A stretch of 32,403 bases of DNA from Bacteroidales bacterium (GTDB taxonomy: Bacteria > Bacteroidota > Bacteroidia > Bacteroidales > F082), in contig JALNZT010000042.1 of the NCBI GenBank assembly GCA_023229135.1, forward strand, positions 1-32,403, read 5' to 3'. The notes beneath the pieces are model-generated. The model was not told the origin of the DNA. It worked only from the letters and a program-made list of their open reading frames with translations, and searched no databases. The translations under genes and the position numbers were made by a program. Shown here piece by piece: positions 18,501 through 25,588 of this stretch. Within the stretch, counting starts at the first letter, position 1, and each line of letters opens with the position of its first letter.

Positions 18501-21066
18501 TAAAGCCCTTATGCTTGGCCGCAATCGTACACCACAGGCAAATGTATATTCAGGCGTAATCAATGGCGGTATTGGCACGATTAACTTTGATTATATGCAA
18601 GCCTTTAGCACCGGCGTAAACCTGAATGTGCTTGTAAATGATGTAGTTGTTGGAACTGTTACCAGTGATGGAGAAACAGAAATCATTAAAAACTCCGGCG
18701 ATATTGTTGTTAATATGTCAGGGCAGGTAGTGATTAAATTCATCAGCGTTGAAAACAGCAGCGGACAAGTTGTGATTGACAACGTAGCCTGGACAGCCTA
18801 CGAAGGAGGCACACCTGTTGTGTTAGCACCGACCTTCAACCCTCCTGCCGGCAATTATTTCGATCCGATTGATGTAAGCATCAGTTCTGCTACTGCCGGT
18901 GCCACCTTATATTATAGCGACGCATCTGCAAGCGGGCCTTGGACGGAATACACCACACCGGTAGCCATTTCGGAAGCTACCACTTTGTGGGCTTATGGTG
19001 AGCTTGAAGGCTACGAAGATAGCCCTGTAAGATCAGCTGCTTACACCTTTGGCGATATCGTGCCAGTTGCAACCATTGCTGAGTTGCGTGCCGGACTTGC
19101 TGATGGCACTGTTTATCAGCTTACGGGCGAGGCTGTGCTTACATTCCAGAGCAGCACGCGCAATACGAAGTATGTTCAAGATGCAACAGCTGCTATCCTA
19201 ATTGATGACGCAAGCGGTATTATCACAACTTCTTATAACTTGTATGACGGCATTACCGGCCTCACCGGAACTTTAACCGCTTATGCAGGCATGATTCAGT
19301 TTGTTCCAAACAGCGATCCGGGTGTTGCTACAAGCACCGGAAACACTGTTGTTCCAGCCGTGGTTAATCTCACAGATTTGGATGGAACCTACCAGGCAAA
19401 ACTTGTAACGGTAAATATGGTTGATTTTGTTGCTGACGGACAGTTTGCTGCCACCACCAACTACGACATCACTGATCCAAGCGGCACTGGAGTTTTCCGC
19501 ACACATTATGCTGATGTTGACTATATTGGCACCGATATTCCAGTAGAATTACAGAATATTACAGCCGTTATTCTACAGTTTAACAACGATTTTCAAGTGA
19601 TTGCCCGCAGCCTGGATGACTTCCAGGAAGTGAACACAACTGATCCGATGATCACGGCCAGCCCAGCTACGCTCAATGGCTTTAGCTATTTCGTTGGCGA
19701 AGGCCCATCTGATTCTCAATCCTATACGGTTTCGGCACAAAATCTTGTTGGAACAGGCAATATTTCGGTAGCAGCTCCGGCTAACTACGAAATTTCCAGT
19801 GATGACAGCGGCTTCGGCGAAAGCCTGACTTTAGCCTTCGCTGATGGCGTGATTACCGGACAACCCGTTACAGTTTATGCCCGCCTCAAAGCAGGTTTGG
19901 AAGTTGGACTTTACGCTGGCGTACACATTTCGCATACTGGGGGTGATGCTCCTGAAGCATTGGTTACGCTGAATGGCGAAGTTACCGGTGAAGTTGTGCC
20001 TGCCATCACTGCCGAGATTGTTCCACAATATATTCAGGGACAAGACGGCGGCAATAACAACCGTTTGCCTTATGCTTACTGGCTAACTATCAGCAATTTG
20101 ATGCCTAATTCTACTTATCGTTATATTAACCAAGCAGTGGTTGCCGGCGACGATGCCACCACCAATGGCGCCGGTAATATCATTTTTGTAAACCTTTCTG
20201 GAGATTTCTTCCGTAGCACCAGCGCCAGTTTCACAACTGATGGCGGTTATGGTACTTTTGAAACGGATGCCAGCGGAAGTTATTCGGGATGGTTTATCAC
20301 CGAAGCTACCGGAAACGCACGCTTTACACCCGGCAACGAAGTGTTTATGCGTGTGCGCCTCAACGACGGAAACGAAGGAACAACTGCTGCAACTTATCTG
20401 ACAACAAGCAATAGCGCGACAGTTATTAACTTCGGAACAGAAAATGACGCCACACAAGGAACCGCCATCAGAGCGATTTCGGGCGATACGCCAAAAAGCT
20501 TTGCTTTGTTGTATGACAACAGCCGCGACGGTCAGCCGATTGCTGCTACCAGCATCGAGACGATTGGCGTTGACTTTGCCAATGTGTCGCAATATGCTGC
20601 TTTCTACAAAGACGAAGTAGCCGGCAACGACGGTCATTGGGGAACAATCATCCCGAATATGAACGAGAATGGTATCCAGCTGATTGAAATCCGTGACTTG
20701 GTTGATGGTACAGTACTTAAAACCTACCAGGCTGCCGATGGCGTTTGGGGAACAACAAATACCGTGAATCCTGTTGGCGGACTGGATGAAATTCTGGTTA
20801 TCGACCTGATTGAAATTGGCCTGAACGAAGGTTTTGCTGACTTGATGAAGGCGTATGCCACACAGCGTGAGTTTGTGATTGAGAAGACCGGCAAGGAAAA
20901 AGTTAGCTTGGCGGTTTACAACCTGATGGGACAGCCCATGATGCAAAGCGAACTCAACGGAATCGGTACACAAAGGCTTACACATCATTTGAGTTCAGGC
21001 GTTTATATTCTGCACTTAACAAGCGAAAATGGCCTGAAACAAGCCCTAAAGGTGATTATCAGATAA
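12556..21066 (+). CDS. Giant T9SS-exported multidomain repeat protein
   Basis: This 2836-residue protein has a signal peptide (residues 1-24, ending FAQG) and a C-terminal sorting domain (about 2766-2836, ending LKQALKVIIR). In between are four module types. A is a beta-rich domain beginning LExF and ending ISWTAYxGG. B is a chitobiase C-terminal-like domain (IYYTTNGDEP). C is a DUF5689/OB-fold-like domain (ATDGTVYQLTGEA, IQDATGAILIDD). D is a short Ig-like domain (ATLNGFTYEIGxGPS). The order is A1-B1-C1-D1 (26-562), FN3-like (572-678), lamin-tail (682-862), Ig-like (865-967), D2, C2-D3, A2-B2-C3-D4 (1400-1936), A3-B3-C4-D5 (1940-2477), a unique region (2482-2765) and the sorting domain. No catalytic domain was recognised. 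A surface adhesin or scaffold is likely. It ends in a strong terminator and appears monocistronic. Confidence 0.9.
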   Translation: MKRKLRLVGLLSLLMIFGGSLFAQGLEDFTNSNATSSYGDDTFIGNNGISWTFVASRDGNGDANSSGINLPALMLRRVSDNSSITSSSIDGGIGNFSVKLYKGFTGGGDRQVELFVNDVSQGTSTLFDDFNEHLFSVENINISGSVIIKIVNLNSKQVIIDDISWTAYTGGGTPQASTPTFTPGTGTYFTAQDVVIESATPAATIYYTTNGDEPDNTSTEYTAPVNVSTSTTLKAIAYATSFDPSNVGSATYTFETINEVADIATLRAGATDGTIYKLTGEALLTFQTSSRNAKYIQDASGAILIDDNSGVITTTYAIGDGITGLTGTLAAYQNMIQFVPVMDPGTPTSQGNVLTPVSVTLANLNDSYQARLIKVSEVTFTDGGNFSASTNYPITDPSGSGVIRTQYSDLDYIGTSIPTEPMDITGIVLQFGATMQFIPRSLADFEALTPNTPIISVAPTSLSGFTYEEGSGPSASQSFTVEGNDLTADVIITPSANYEISEDDISFQSIPITLNQTSGSIVSTLSYVRLKAGLAVGDFNGEEITASSAGAADQLVTLSGSVTTAAITEPIAQVTSFNATVLSSSAISLSWTDSDANAYLIKGSSISYADITAPIDGIAEVDGGLVKNIAAGVQSHTFTGLSDNSSYFFKIFAYNGSDAEVNYKTDGAPEATATTEEATSGAVSDLIISEYSEGSSNNKYIEIYNGTGVSVSLASYQLWFIANGGSWPENTFDFATGVSIPDGGVYIVANNSANTDILDLANETTGSINFNGDDAIGIAKDMGGTFTLIDAVGEDGPDPGTGWDVAGITNATKDHTLVRKADVCDPTTNWALSAGTDTDNSQWIVLEKDDWTNLGSHENTCGSSNLPPTIANIIQTPATDVLPTQTVSVSADVTDGDGTVSSVELNWGLASGSLTNTIAMNLGTGNTYTTATAIPAQAGGVSVYYAITAEDDLGATKISPEKSYTVVTIDPTLVLNPSSLSGFEYALGEGPSAVQSYDISGFNFVGSGSVDVTAPASYEISVDNQFWFNSLILQYADGELIAQPRTMYVRMKAGLTAGNKNEAIAHEDTNIGLIELPVSGEVTSITQVANIAALRQGATDGTVYQLTGEAIMSFAGSSRNQKFIQDATAGILIDDAAGKITTAYEIGDGITGLTGTISVYNNMVQFIPVEDPGAASSSGNSITPVEVTFSTLDASYQARLVKVNTVDFNTTGNFAQSTNYPVNDPTGSGVVRTQYSNLNYIGTPIPEVTQNITGVILQFNSTFQFIPRSLADFEDAPVTDPTIYADPMIVNGISYPIDAGPSNPQSFMISGINLTSGIALTTNSEYFEISATGGSNFVPASPIIVNQTGGIVEETPIYVRLKAGLSLGDYSSIVVANAAGAENVTITLNGSVYDGSAPGGGLETFDNLDLEGSSYADGTFLGQDGSTWTFVQSRGDVEITGKALMLGRNRTPQANVFSGTIYGGVGTLNFDYMQAFSSDVNLNVLVNDVVVGNVTSDDEKDVIKNSGTINANINGTVTIKFISVNNSDGQVVIDNISWTAYEGGSPTAAAPVFDPPAGSYADPINVSLTSATGNATIFYSTTSQNGPWTAYSAAIAVSEATTIWAYASADGFENSPVVSAAYTFSDLVIVNSIAELRNGATDGTVYQLNSEAILTFQSSTRNQKFIQDATGAILIDDAPGVITSDYNLYDGISGLTGTLSVYSNMIQFIPESDPGSASSVGNTLTPETVSLSQLNTTYQAKLITINFVDFTNGGIFASGTNYPITDPTGSGVLRTQYSDLDYIGEPIPETTQNITGVVLQFSSTLQFIPRMLADFEEANITDPYIAVSPATLNGFTYEIGNGPSAEQSFTVSALNLTEVLSLGGPTNYEMSLGTGANFVAADPIEITAVAGTVAETSIYVRLKAGLDAGTYNGEMITASSDGATDKTVTLNGNVSDPAVGGGLETFANLALEGNSYADGTFLGQDGSTWTFFQSRGDFEITGKALMLGRNRTPQANVYSGVINGGIGTINFDYMQAFSTGVNLNVLVNDVVVGTVTSDGETEIIKNSGDIVVNMSGQVVIKFISVENSSGQVVIDNVAWTAYEGGTPVVLAPTFNPPAGNYFDPIDVSISSATAGATLYYSDASASGPWTEYTTPVAISEATTLWAYGELEGYEDSPVRSAAYTFGDIVPVATIAELRAGLADGTVYQLTGEAVLTFQSSTRNTKYVQDATAAILIDDASGIITTSYNLYDGITGLTGTLTAYAGMIQFVPNSDPGVATSTGNTVVPAVVNLTDLDGTYQAKLVTVNMVDFVADGQFAATTNYDITDPSGTGVFRTHYADVDYIGTDIPVELQNITAVILQFNNDFQVIARSLDDFQEVNTTDPMITASPATLNGFSYFVGEGPSDSQSYTVSAQNLVGTGNISVAAPANYEISSDDSGFGESLTLAFADGVITGQPVTVYARLKAGLEVGLYAGVHISHTGGDAPEALVTLNGEVTGEVVPAITAEIVPQYIQGQDGGNNNRLPYAYWLTISNLMPNSTYRYINQAVVAGDDATTNGAGNIIFVNLSGDFFRSTSASFTTDGGYGTFETDASGSYSGWFITEATGNARFTPGNEVFMRVRLNDGNEGTTAATYLTTSNSATVINFGTENDATQGTAIRAISGDTPKSFALLYDNSRDGQPIAATSIETIGVDFANVSQYAAFYKDEVAGNDGHWGTIIPNMNENGIQLIEIRDLVDGTVLKTYQAADGVWGTTNTVNPVGGLDEILVIDLIEIGLNEGFADLMKAYATQREFVIEKTGKEKVSLAVYNLMGQPMMQSELNGIGTQRLTHHLSSGVYILHLTSENGLKQALKVIIR
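12631..14241 (+). repeat. A-B-C-D cassette, copy 1 (diverged)
   Basis: This is the first copy of the four-module cassette in the giant gene: A1 about 12631-13070, B1 13087-13320, C1 13324-13900, D1 13909-14241. It shares module order with the two later copies but has clearly diverged in the A module. C1 stays close to the other C modules (RTQYSDLDYIGT-type segments). Confidence 0.75.
15802..16740 (+). repeat. Partial C-D cassette
   Basis: This segment holds C2 (about 15802-16381) and D3 (about 16393-16740) without preceding A and B modules. An extra D module (D2, about 15463-15801) stands before it. It is best explained as a partial duplication, or a full copy that lost A-B. Confidence 0.7.
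16753..18363 (+). repeat. A-B-C-D cassette, copy 2
   Basis: This cassette is about 1.61 kb and holds A2, B2, C3 and D4. Its A module is close to A3 at the DNA level: the stretch coding YADGTFLGQDGSTWTF and the one coding ALMLGRNRTPQAN differ mainly at third codon positions. That suggests recent tandem duplication followed by codon drift. Confidence 0.8.
18373..19986 (+). repeat. A-B-C-D cassette, copy 3
   Basis: This cassette is about 1.61 kb, directly adjacent to copy 2 with an offset of about 1620 bp, and holds A3, B3, C4 and D5. It is immediately followed by the unique C-terminal region. Copy number may vary between strains. Confidence 0.8.
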
Positions 21067-21090
21067 ACCGACATCACTGCATAATTCTTG

Positions 21091-21123
21091 AAAAAGGACT
21101 TCCGAAAGGAGGTCCTTTTTTTT
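21091..21123 (+). terminator. Intrinsic terminator after the giant gene
   Basis: GGACTTCC (21096-21103) and GGAGGTCC (21108-21115) form an 8-bp stem with one G-T wobble, closed by a GAAA tetraloop. Five A precede it and eight T follow (21116-21123). It lies 25 nt after the stop codon. Confidence 0.92.
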
Positions 21124-21896
21124 GGTGTAGGTTTTAGGAAAAGCTGGACAGTAATGGTGTAAGAAATATTAAATTTTATAATCGAAGCTTGTTTTATTAT
21201 TGGAGGAGATTCGATCATTAAGCATTAAGGTTCGTTCGTTAGCGATGGAGGTTGAAATTTTAAGGAAATGATAAAACTTATTCGAGAAAAAGGAATGTTG
21301 TCTTTAGGATGGTTGCGTGAGGGAGAATGAAGCTGGGTTGGATTAGTTTTTTGGTCCATCCCGAATCACTTCGTTCTCGGGAATAAAGTGAATAACGCGG
21401 ATTTGTCGGATTTTATGGAGGTGCGGCTTAGGCTAGAGGGTCAAGGCGCGACTTTTTTTTATCGCAAGATAGTCGCGCCCTGACTTGCATGGCAGTTGTC
21501 CTTTGACTGTGCGGCTTTTTTTTGTTGCAAGTTAATCATGCACTGCCTCACAAGATAGTTTGGGTATTTATTCTAAAATATTTTTAAATTAGTTACTATC
21601 AATCATATTAGTTATTAACATTTATATTATTGTAATTCAATATTTTAATAAAATATTCAGGTTTTTTATCTTATTATGGGGTGGTGAGATTTTGTAAAAA
21701 GTCCATTAAAAATATTTCTATATTTGAAGTCGGTTATAAAACAGCATAAGCCAATGAAAAAGCGGTTAAAATTATTTGGTATTGGTAGTGATAGGTATTG
21801 TGATGGAGGTATGCGAAGAGTTTCGTATATATTCTTGTTGTGTTTCATGCTAAAAAAGACCCGTGCCGATAGTTGAAATATGACAAAAATTAATAA
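21124..21896. other. Non-coding boundary region rich in inverted repeats
   Basis: About 770 bp lie between the giant gene and the restriction-like island, with no convincing gene. Contents: a TCCCGA/TCGGGA inverted repeat (21359-21364 and 21377-21382), and the 14-bp inverted repeat listed separately. The element GTGCGGCTT occurs twice (21421 and 21509), each followed by a T-run and GCAAG. The stretch 21540-21700 is very AT-rich. A 104-codon minus-strand frame here is judged spurious. Confidence 0.55.
21440..21484. repeat. 14-bp near-perfect inverted repeat
   Basis: GTCAAGGCGCGACT at 21440-21453 and AGTCGCGCCCTGAC at 21471-21484 match as inverted repeats with one mismatch around a 17-nt loop containing eight T. 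The GC-rich stem in AT-rich surroundings stands out. It could be a terminator-like hairpin or a REP-type element. Confidence 0.7.
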
Positions 21897-21970
21897 TTGC
21901 CAACCCGCATTGCACACATTGGCAAACCGCACGAGCCGAAGCGCAAACAAAAGCGTGCCAACGCGTGCAA
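21897..21970. repeat. Palindromic intergenic element, left of the island (attC-like)
   Basis: TTGCACACATTGGCA at 21910-21924 pairs with TGCCAACGCGTGCAA at 21956-21970 (13 of 15). A nested TTGCCAA/TTGGCAA pair lies at 21897-21903 and 21919-21925. The inner loop is GC-rich and asymmetric. The arrangement of TTGG-type then CCAACG-type arms resembles the element at 30237-30344. The similarity to integron attC folding is structural and untested. Confidence 0.6.
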
Positions 21971-22011
21971 TTTTTTCCAAAGAACTTTAAGTCAGCTTGC
22001 AATTAATTGAT

Positions 22012-22033
22012 TATTTTTGACAGATTTGTCAAA
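22012..22033 (+). promoter_or_regulatory. Promoter box with overlapping operator palindrome for the regulator gene
   Basis: TATTTTTG at 22012-22019 matches the -7 consensus TAnnTTTG. Overlapping it is a perfect palindrome, TTTGACA (22016-22022), GATT, TGTCAAA (22027-22033). The ATG follows at 22045. A regulator bound here would cover the -7 box and start site, so negative autoregulation by the encoded HTH protein is the natural inference. Confidence 0.6.
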
Positions 22034-22044
22034 GCAAAATTAAC

Positions 22045-22281
22045 ATGACTGAAACATTTGGAGAAGATATTTGGATAAACAGAGAACTACGCAAACCAGC
22101 ATTGAGAAAAGTTGCAGCTTTACTCGAAATCGTCACCTCATTTCTTAGTCAAATTGAGAGAAATGAAAGGGAAGCGATCAAAGAAATGTTGTCAGTCCCT
22201 GCAAACACTTTGGAATATCCTGAAAGAAAAGCTGAAATTTATTTCATAAAATCTCAAATTCAGGAAAATCTGGCAGCTTAA
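22045..22281 (+). CDS. Small XRE-family HTH regulator (controller-like)
   Basis: This 78-residue protein resembles the HTH regulators often found beside Bacteroidota R-M genes. Their pattern, roughly FGExIRxxREKKxxLLRQVAAxLxxDxxxLSKIERGER, is visible as FGEDIWINRELRK, LRKVAALLEI, FLSQIERNERE. Some positions are degenerate (QIERNER for KIERGER), so binding specificity may have shifted. It is the first gene of the island operon, 39 bp before the helicase ATG with no promoter between. A palindrome overlaps its own promoter box. The likely role is timing and autoregulation of the downstream restriction-like genes, as for C proteins of R-M systems. Confidence 0.75.
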   Translation: MTETFGEDIWINRELRKPALRKVAALLEIVTSFLSQIERNEREAIKEMLSVPANTLEYPERKAEIYFIKSQIQENLAA

Positions 22282-22320
22282 AACACCGTAAATAAAGATT
22301 AACTGAATTACTTGAAGCTT

Positions 22321-25300
22321 ATGAGTAGTAAATTTTTTACAAATAAAGAAGAAAATACCCTCATCAATAAAATTGAAGGAATTTTTAAACATCGAAACAT
22401 TCATTTTTTAGATGCATTGGTCGGTTATTTCAGGGCTTCAGGTTATTTCAGGATAAGGGAATTTGTTGAAAAAGCAGAAGAAATAAGAATACTTGTTGGA
22501 ATCAATATTGACCATCTGATACATGAAGCAAATCAACAAGGGCTAATCTTTGACCCAAACGCTGAAAGAGCACAAAATGAATTCTTTAATGAAATCAAAA
22601 AAAATATTCAGGCAGCAGAATATGACAAGGAAGTTGAAGCTGGAATGTTACAACTGATTTCAGATATAGTAACTGGAAAAGTAAAAATTCGCGTTCATCC
22701 AAAACAAAATATTCACGCCAAAATATACATTTTCAGGGAAAAGGAGAAACATGACCATGGCTATGGTTCCGTTATTACTGGTTCGAGTAATTTAACTGAT
22801 GCCGGATTATCGAAAAATTTTGAATTCAACGCAGAATTAAGAGATAATTCAGATATTGAATTTGCTACGCAAACGTTCAATGAATTATGGGAAGATTCAA
22901 TTCCGATTAGTGAAGAACACATCGAAAAACTACAGAAAGAAACATACTTAAATGACACTTATACACCGTATCAGGTTTACTTAAAATTCTTAATTGAATA
23001 TTTTGGAAAAAGTATTGAGTTTGACCCAAATTCCATTACTGATCTACCTAAAGGTTTCAAAAGATTATCCTATCAGGTGGATGCCGTAAATGATGGATTT
23101 GCTAAAATGACTAAACATAATGGGTTCTTTTTAGCAGATGTAGTTGGACTTGGAAAAACAATTGTCGCAACAATTATTGCAAAGAAGTATTTCTATTACA
23201 ATGGTTTCCCCTCTTATCGTTCACGGACACTAATAATTGTGCCACCGGCTTTAAAAGAAAATTGGGTTGAGACAACCGATAAATTTAGACTTGACAATGT
23301 AAAAATCATAACTAATGGAAGTTTACACAAAGTACGAGACCCTAAAAAATATGATTTAATCATTGTGGATGAAGCGCATAAATTCAGAACCGATACGGCT
23401 GCAATGTATAACGAGCTTCAAAAAATCTGCAAAACGCCAACGCAAAGGACCTTAGCTGACGGAACAAATGCTCCAAAAAAAGTAATGTTGGTTTCTGCAA
23501 CCCCATTGAACAACCGACCAGAAGATATTGCGAATTTGGTGTACCTCTTTCAAGACAGTAAAAGCTCGAGTCTTGAAGTATCAAATCTTCAAAATTTCTT
23601 TAGGGTTCAAATAGATGCTTATAAAAAACTGAAAAAGGAATCTAATATAAAACTTGTTCAAGCTGGTGTAAAACTAATTTATGAAAGAATAAGAACGAAA
23701 GTAGTTGAGCCATTAATTGTTCGACGAACAAGAACAGATTTAATGGAACATAAACAATACGCTGATGATCTGGCTAAACAGGGCGTTGTGTTTCCAAAAG
23801 TAAAAGAGCCTAAAAAGATTTTTTACAAATTAGACCCGTTTTTGGATGAGTTGTATGATTATACAATACGTGTTTTGAGTCATCCTACCGAGGGGTTAAC
23901 ATACAACCGATACAGAGCGATAGGGTTTCTAAAACCGCATCTAAAAAACAAATACAAACAAGCGGACATGATTTCGAGCCAGTTGGCAAAAATCATGAAA
24001 ACGCTGCTGGTGAAAAGAATTGATAGTAGTTTTTATGCATTCAAAATGTCTATCGAACGGTTTATGATGGCAACCAAAGCAATGGTTACCATGTTTGAAA
24101 ATGGTAAGATATATATTGCTCCCAATTTTCCTGTGTCTGAAATGATTAATGAAGGTAAAGAAGATGAATTGGAAACTTTGCTTATTGAAATGACACTTGA
24201 AGACCCGACTATAGAGATTTGCGAACCAGATGATTTTGAGCATCCTTTTTTACCTGGCTTAAAAAACGATTATGAACTACTAATAAAATTAAATGATAAG
24301 TGGCAGTCAGTAACAGATGATCCTAAACTTGAGGTGTTTATTAAATATTTAAAAGAAGTACTTTTAAGTAAAAAAATAAATCCGAAATCTAAACTGGTAG
24401 TCTTTTCAGAAAGTAAGGAAACCACGCATTATTTGTTCAGAGAATTGCCAAAGCATGTAGATTATCGCATATTAACAATTGATAGTAAAACAAGAAAAGA
24501 TAAAATGCCTTTGGTGCGGAGTAATTTTGATGCGAATTTCTTAAAAAACGAACAAAGGGATGATTACGATATCGTTATTTCGACAGAAGTTCTTGCTGAG
24601 GGTGTGAACCTGCATCGTTCCAATGTTATTGTTAATTATGATACGCCATGGAACTCTACCCGATTAATGCAACGAATTGGACGGGTAAATAGAATTGGAT
24701 CAACTGCCAACGAAGTTCATGTATATAATTTTTACCCGACTTCCAAAGTTAATAGCGATATTGAACTGGAAAAAAAAGCTATTATGAAGTTACAAGCCTT
24801 TCATGCGGCATTAGGTGAAGACAGCCAAATTTATTCGCCGGATGAAGAATTTGAAACATTTGGTTTGTTCGACAAGCAAATGGAGGAAGATAAAGATGAA
24901 AAGTTGGCTTATTTAATGATGATTCGGGATATACGTGAAAAGAATCCGGTTTTATTTAAGGAAATCAAAAACATGCCTTTACGGGCAAGGGTTGGTAGAA
25001 AAAATGAAGAACTTGATAACGGAACAATTTGTTTTATCCGCGACAATAAAAGAGATGCTTTCATTTTTGTGAAAAAGGATGCCGACTATGAGGAACTAAC
25101 GTTTTTAGAAACGGTTAGGCGGTTTGAAGCTTTACAAAACGAAAAAGGAATCGACCTTCATAAATCACACCATCAGCAAGTTCAAATTGGACTGCAAGTA
25201 TTTTCTGAGAAAATTGAAGAGGAAAAAGCACGCGATAAAAAGGTGGATGTTACGCAAGGGCCAAATGAAAAGCGCGCCATCTCATACCTTGATGCCATGT

Positions 25301-25584
25301 TGAATTTACCATTTACAAATGAAGCGGAAAGAGATTTAATTATTTTGGCTAAAGAGGCTATCCGAAAAGGGAAATTTCAAAACCTGCAAAGGGATATCAA
25401 TAAATTACAAAAGGCGGTAAAGAAAAGCCCGTTAAAACCTGTAATCATTTTAGAACGCATCATTGCAATTCTTAAAAGCTATCCGATTAAACAAGAGGAA
25501 GAAGAAATTATAGATAAGAAGGTTGTTGTAATTCCAAAATCATTCAATCCCGAAATTATTATTAGTGAAAGTTTTAGCAAATAA
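22321..25584 (+). CDS. PLD (HKD-type) nuclease domain fused to SNF2-family helicase
   Basis: From the ATG at 22321 this is a 1087-residue protein. A TTG at 22312 is less likely. Residues about 1-200 form a phospholipase D-like domain with H132-A-K134 (IHAKIYIF) and GSSN (154-157), the HKD half-site used by nucleases such as BfiI. SF2/SNF2 helicase motifs follow: GLGKT (276-280), DEAH (350-353), SATPLNN (392-398) and motif VI QRIGRVNR (784-791). The C-terminal 250 residues are charged and helical. The predicted role is ATP-driven translocation along DNA with cleavage by the PLD dimer, acting with the methyltransferase three genes on. The stop codon lies 4 nt before the next ATG. It is not a DrmD, as no DISARM partners are present. 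Confidence 0.85.
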   Translation: MSSKFFTNKEENTLINKIEGIFKHRNIHFLDALVGYFRASGYFRIREFVEKAEEIRILVGINIDHLIHEANQQGLIFDPNAERAQNEFFNEIKKNIQAAEYDKEVEAGMLQLISDIVTGKVKIRVHPKQNIHAKIYIFREKEKHDHGYGSVITGSSNLTDAGLSKNFEFNAELRDNSDIEFATQTFNELWEDSIPISEEHIEKLQKETYLNDTYTPYQVYLKFLIEYFGKSIEFDPNSITDLPKGFKRLSYQVDAVNDGFAKMTKHNGFFLADVVGLGKTIVATIIAKKYFYYNGFPSYRSRTLIIVPPALKENWVETTDKFRLDNVKIITNGSLHKVRDPKKYDLIIVDEAHKFRTDTAAMYNELQKICKTPTQRTLADGTNAPKKVMLVSATPLNNRPEDIANLVYLFQDSKSSSLEVSNLQNFFRVQIDAYKKLKKESNIKLVQAGVKLIYERIRTKVVEPLIVRRTRTDLMEHKQYADDLAKQGVVFPKVKEPKKIFYKLDPFLDELYDYTIRVLSHPTEGLTYNRYRAIGFLKPHLKNKYKQADMISSQLAKIMKTLLVKRIDSSFYAFKMSIERFMMATKAMVTMFENGKIYIAPNFPVSEMINEGKEDELETLLIEMTLEDPTIEICEPDDFEHPFLPGLKNDYELLIKLNDKWQSVTDDPKLEVFIKYLKEVLLSKKINPKSKLVVFSESKETTHYLFRELPKHVDYRILTIDSKTRKDKMPLVRSNFDANFLKNEQRDDYDIVISTEVLAEGVNLHRSNVIVNYDTPWNSTRLMQRIGRVNRIGSTANEVHVYNFYPTSKVNSDIELEKKAIMKLQAFHAALGEDSQIYSPDEEFETFGLFDKQMEEDKDEKLAYLMMIRDIREKNPVLFKEIKNMPLRARVGRKNEELDNGTICFIRDNKRDAFIFVKKDADYEELTFLETVRRFEALQNEKGIDLHKSHHQQVQIGLQVFSEKIEEEKARDKKVDVTQGPNEKRAISYLDAMLNLPFTNEAERDLIILAKEAIRKGKFQNLQRDINKLQKAVKKSPLKPVIILERIIAILKSYPIKQEEEEIIDKKVVVIPKSFNPEIIISESFSK

Positions 25585-25588
25585 AATT

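Noticed and set aside
20083..20988. 301-codon antisense ORF inside the giant gene
   Set aside because: It lies fully opposite a well-supported coding region; long antisense frames are common in genes with this codon use, and the translation has no domain features.
12556..21066. CRISPR array or tandem short repeats in the giant gene
   Set aside because: The repeats are 1.6-kb coding modules, not short direct repeats with spacers.
21666..21980. 104-codon minus-strand ORF in the boundary region
   Set aside because: It runs through the palindromic element at 21897-21970, has no recognisable domain and no promoter box, and looks like a chance open frame.
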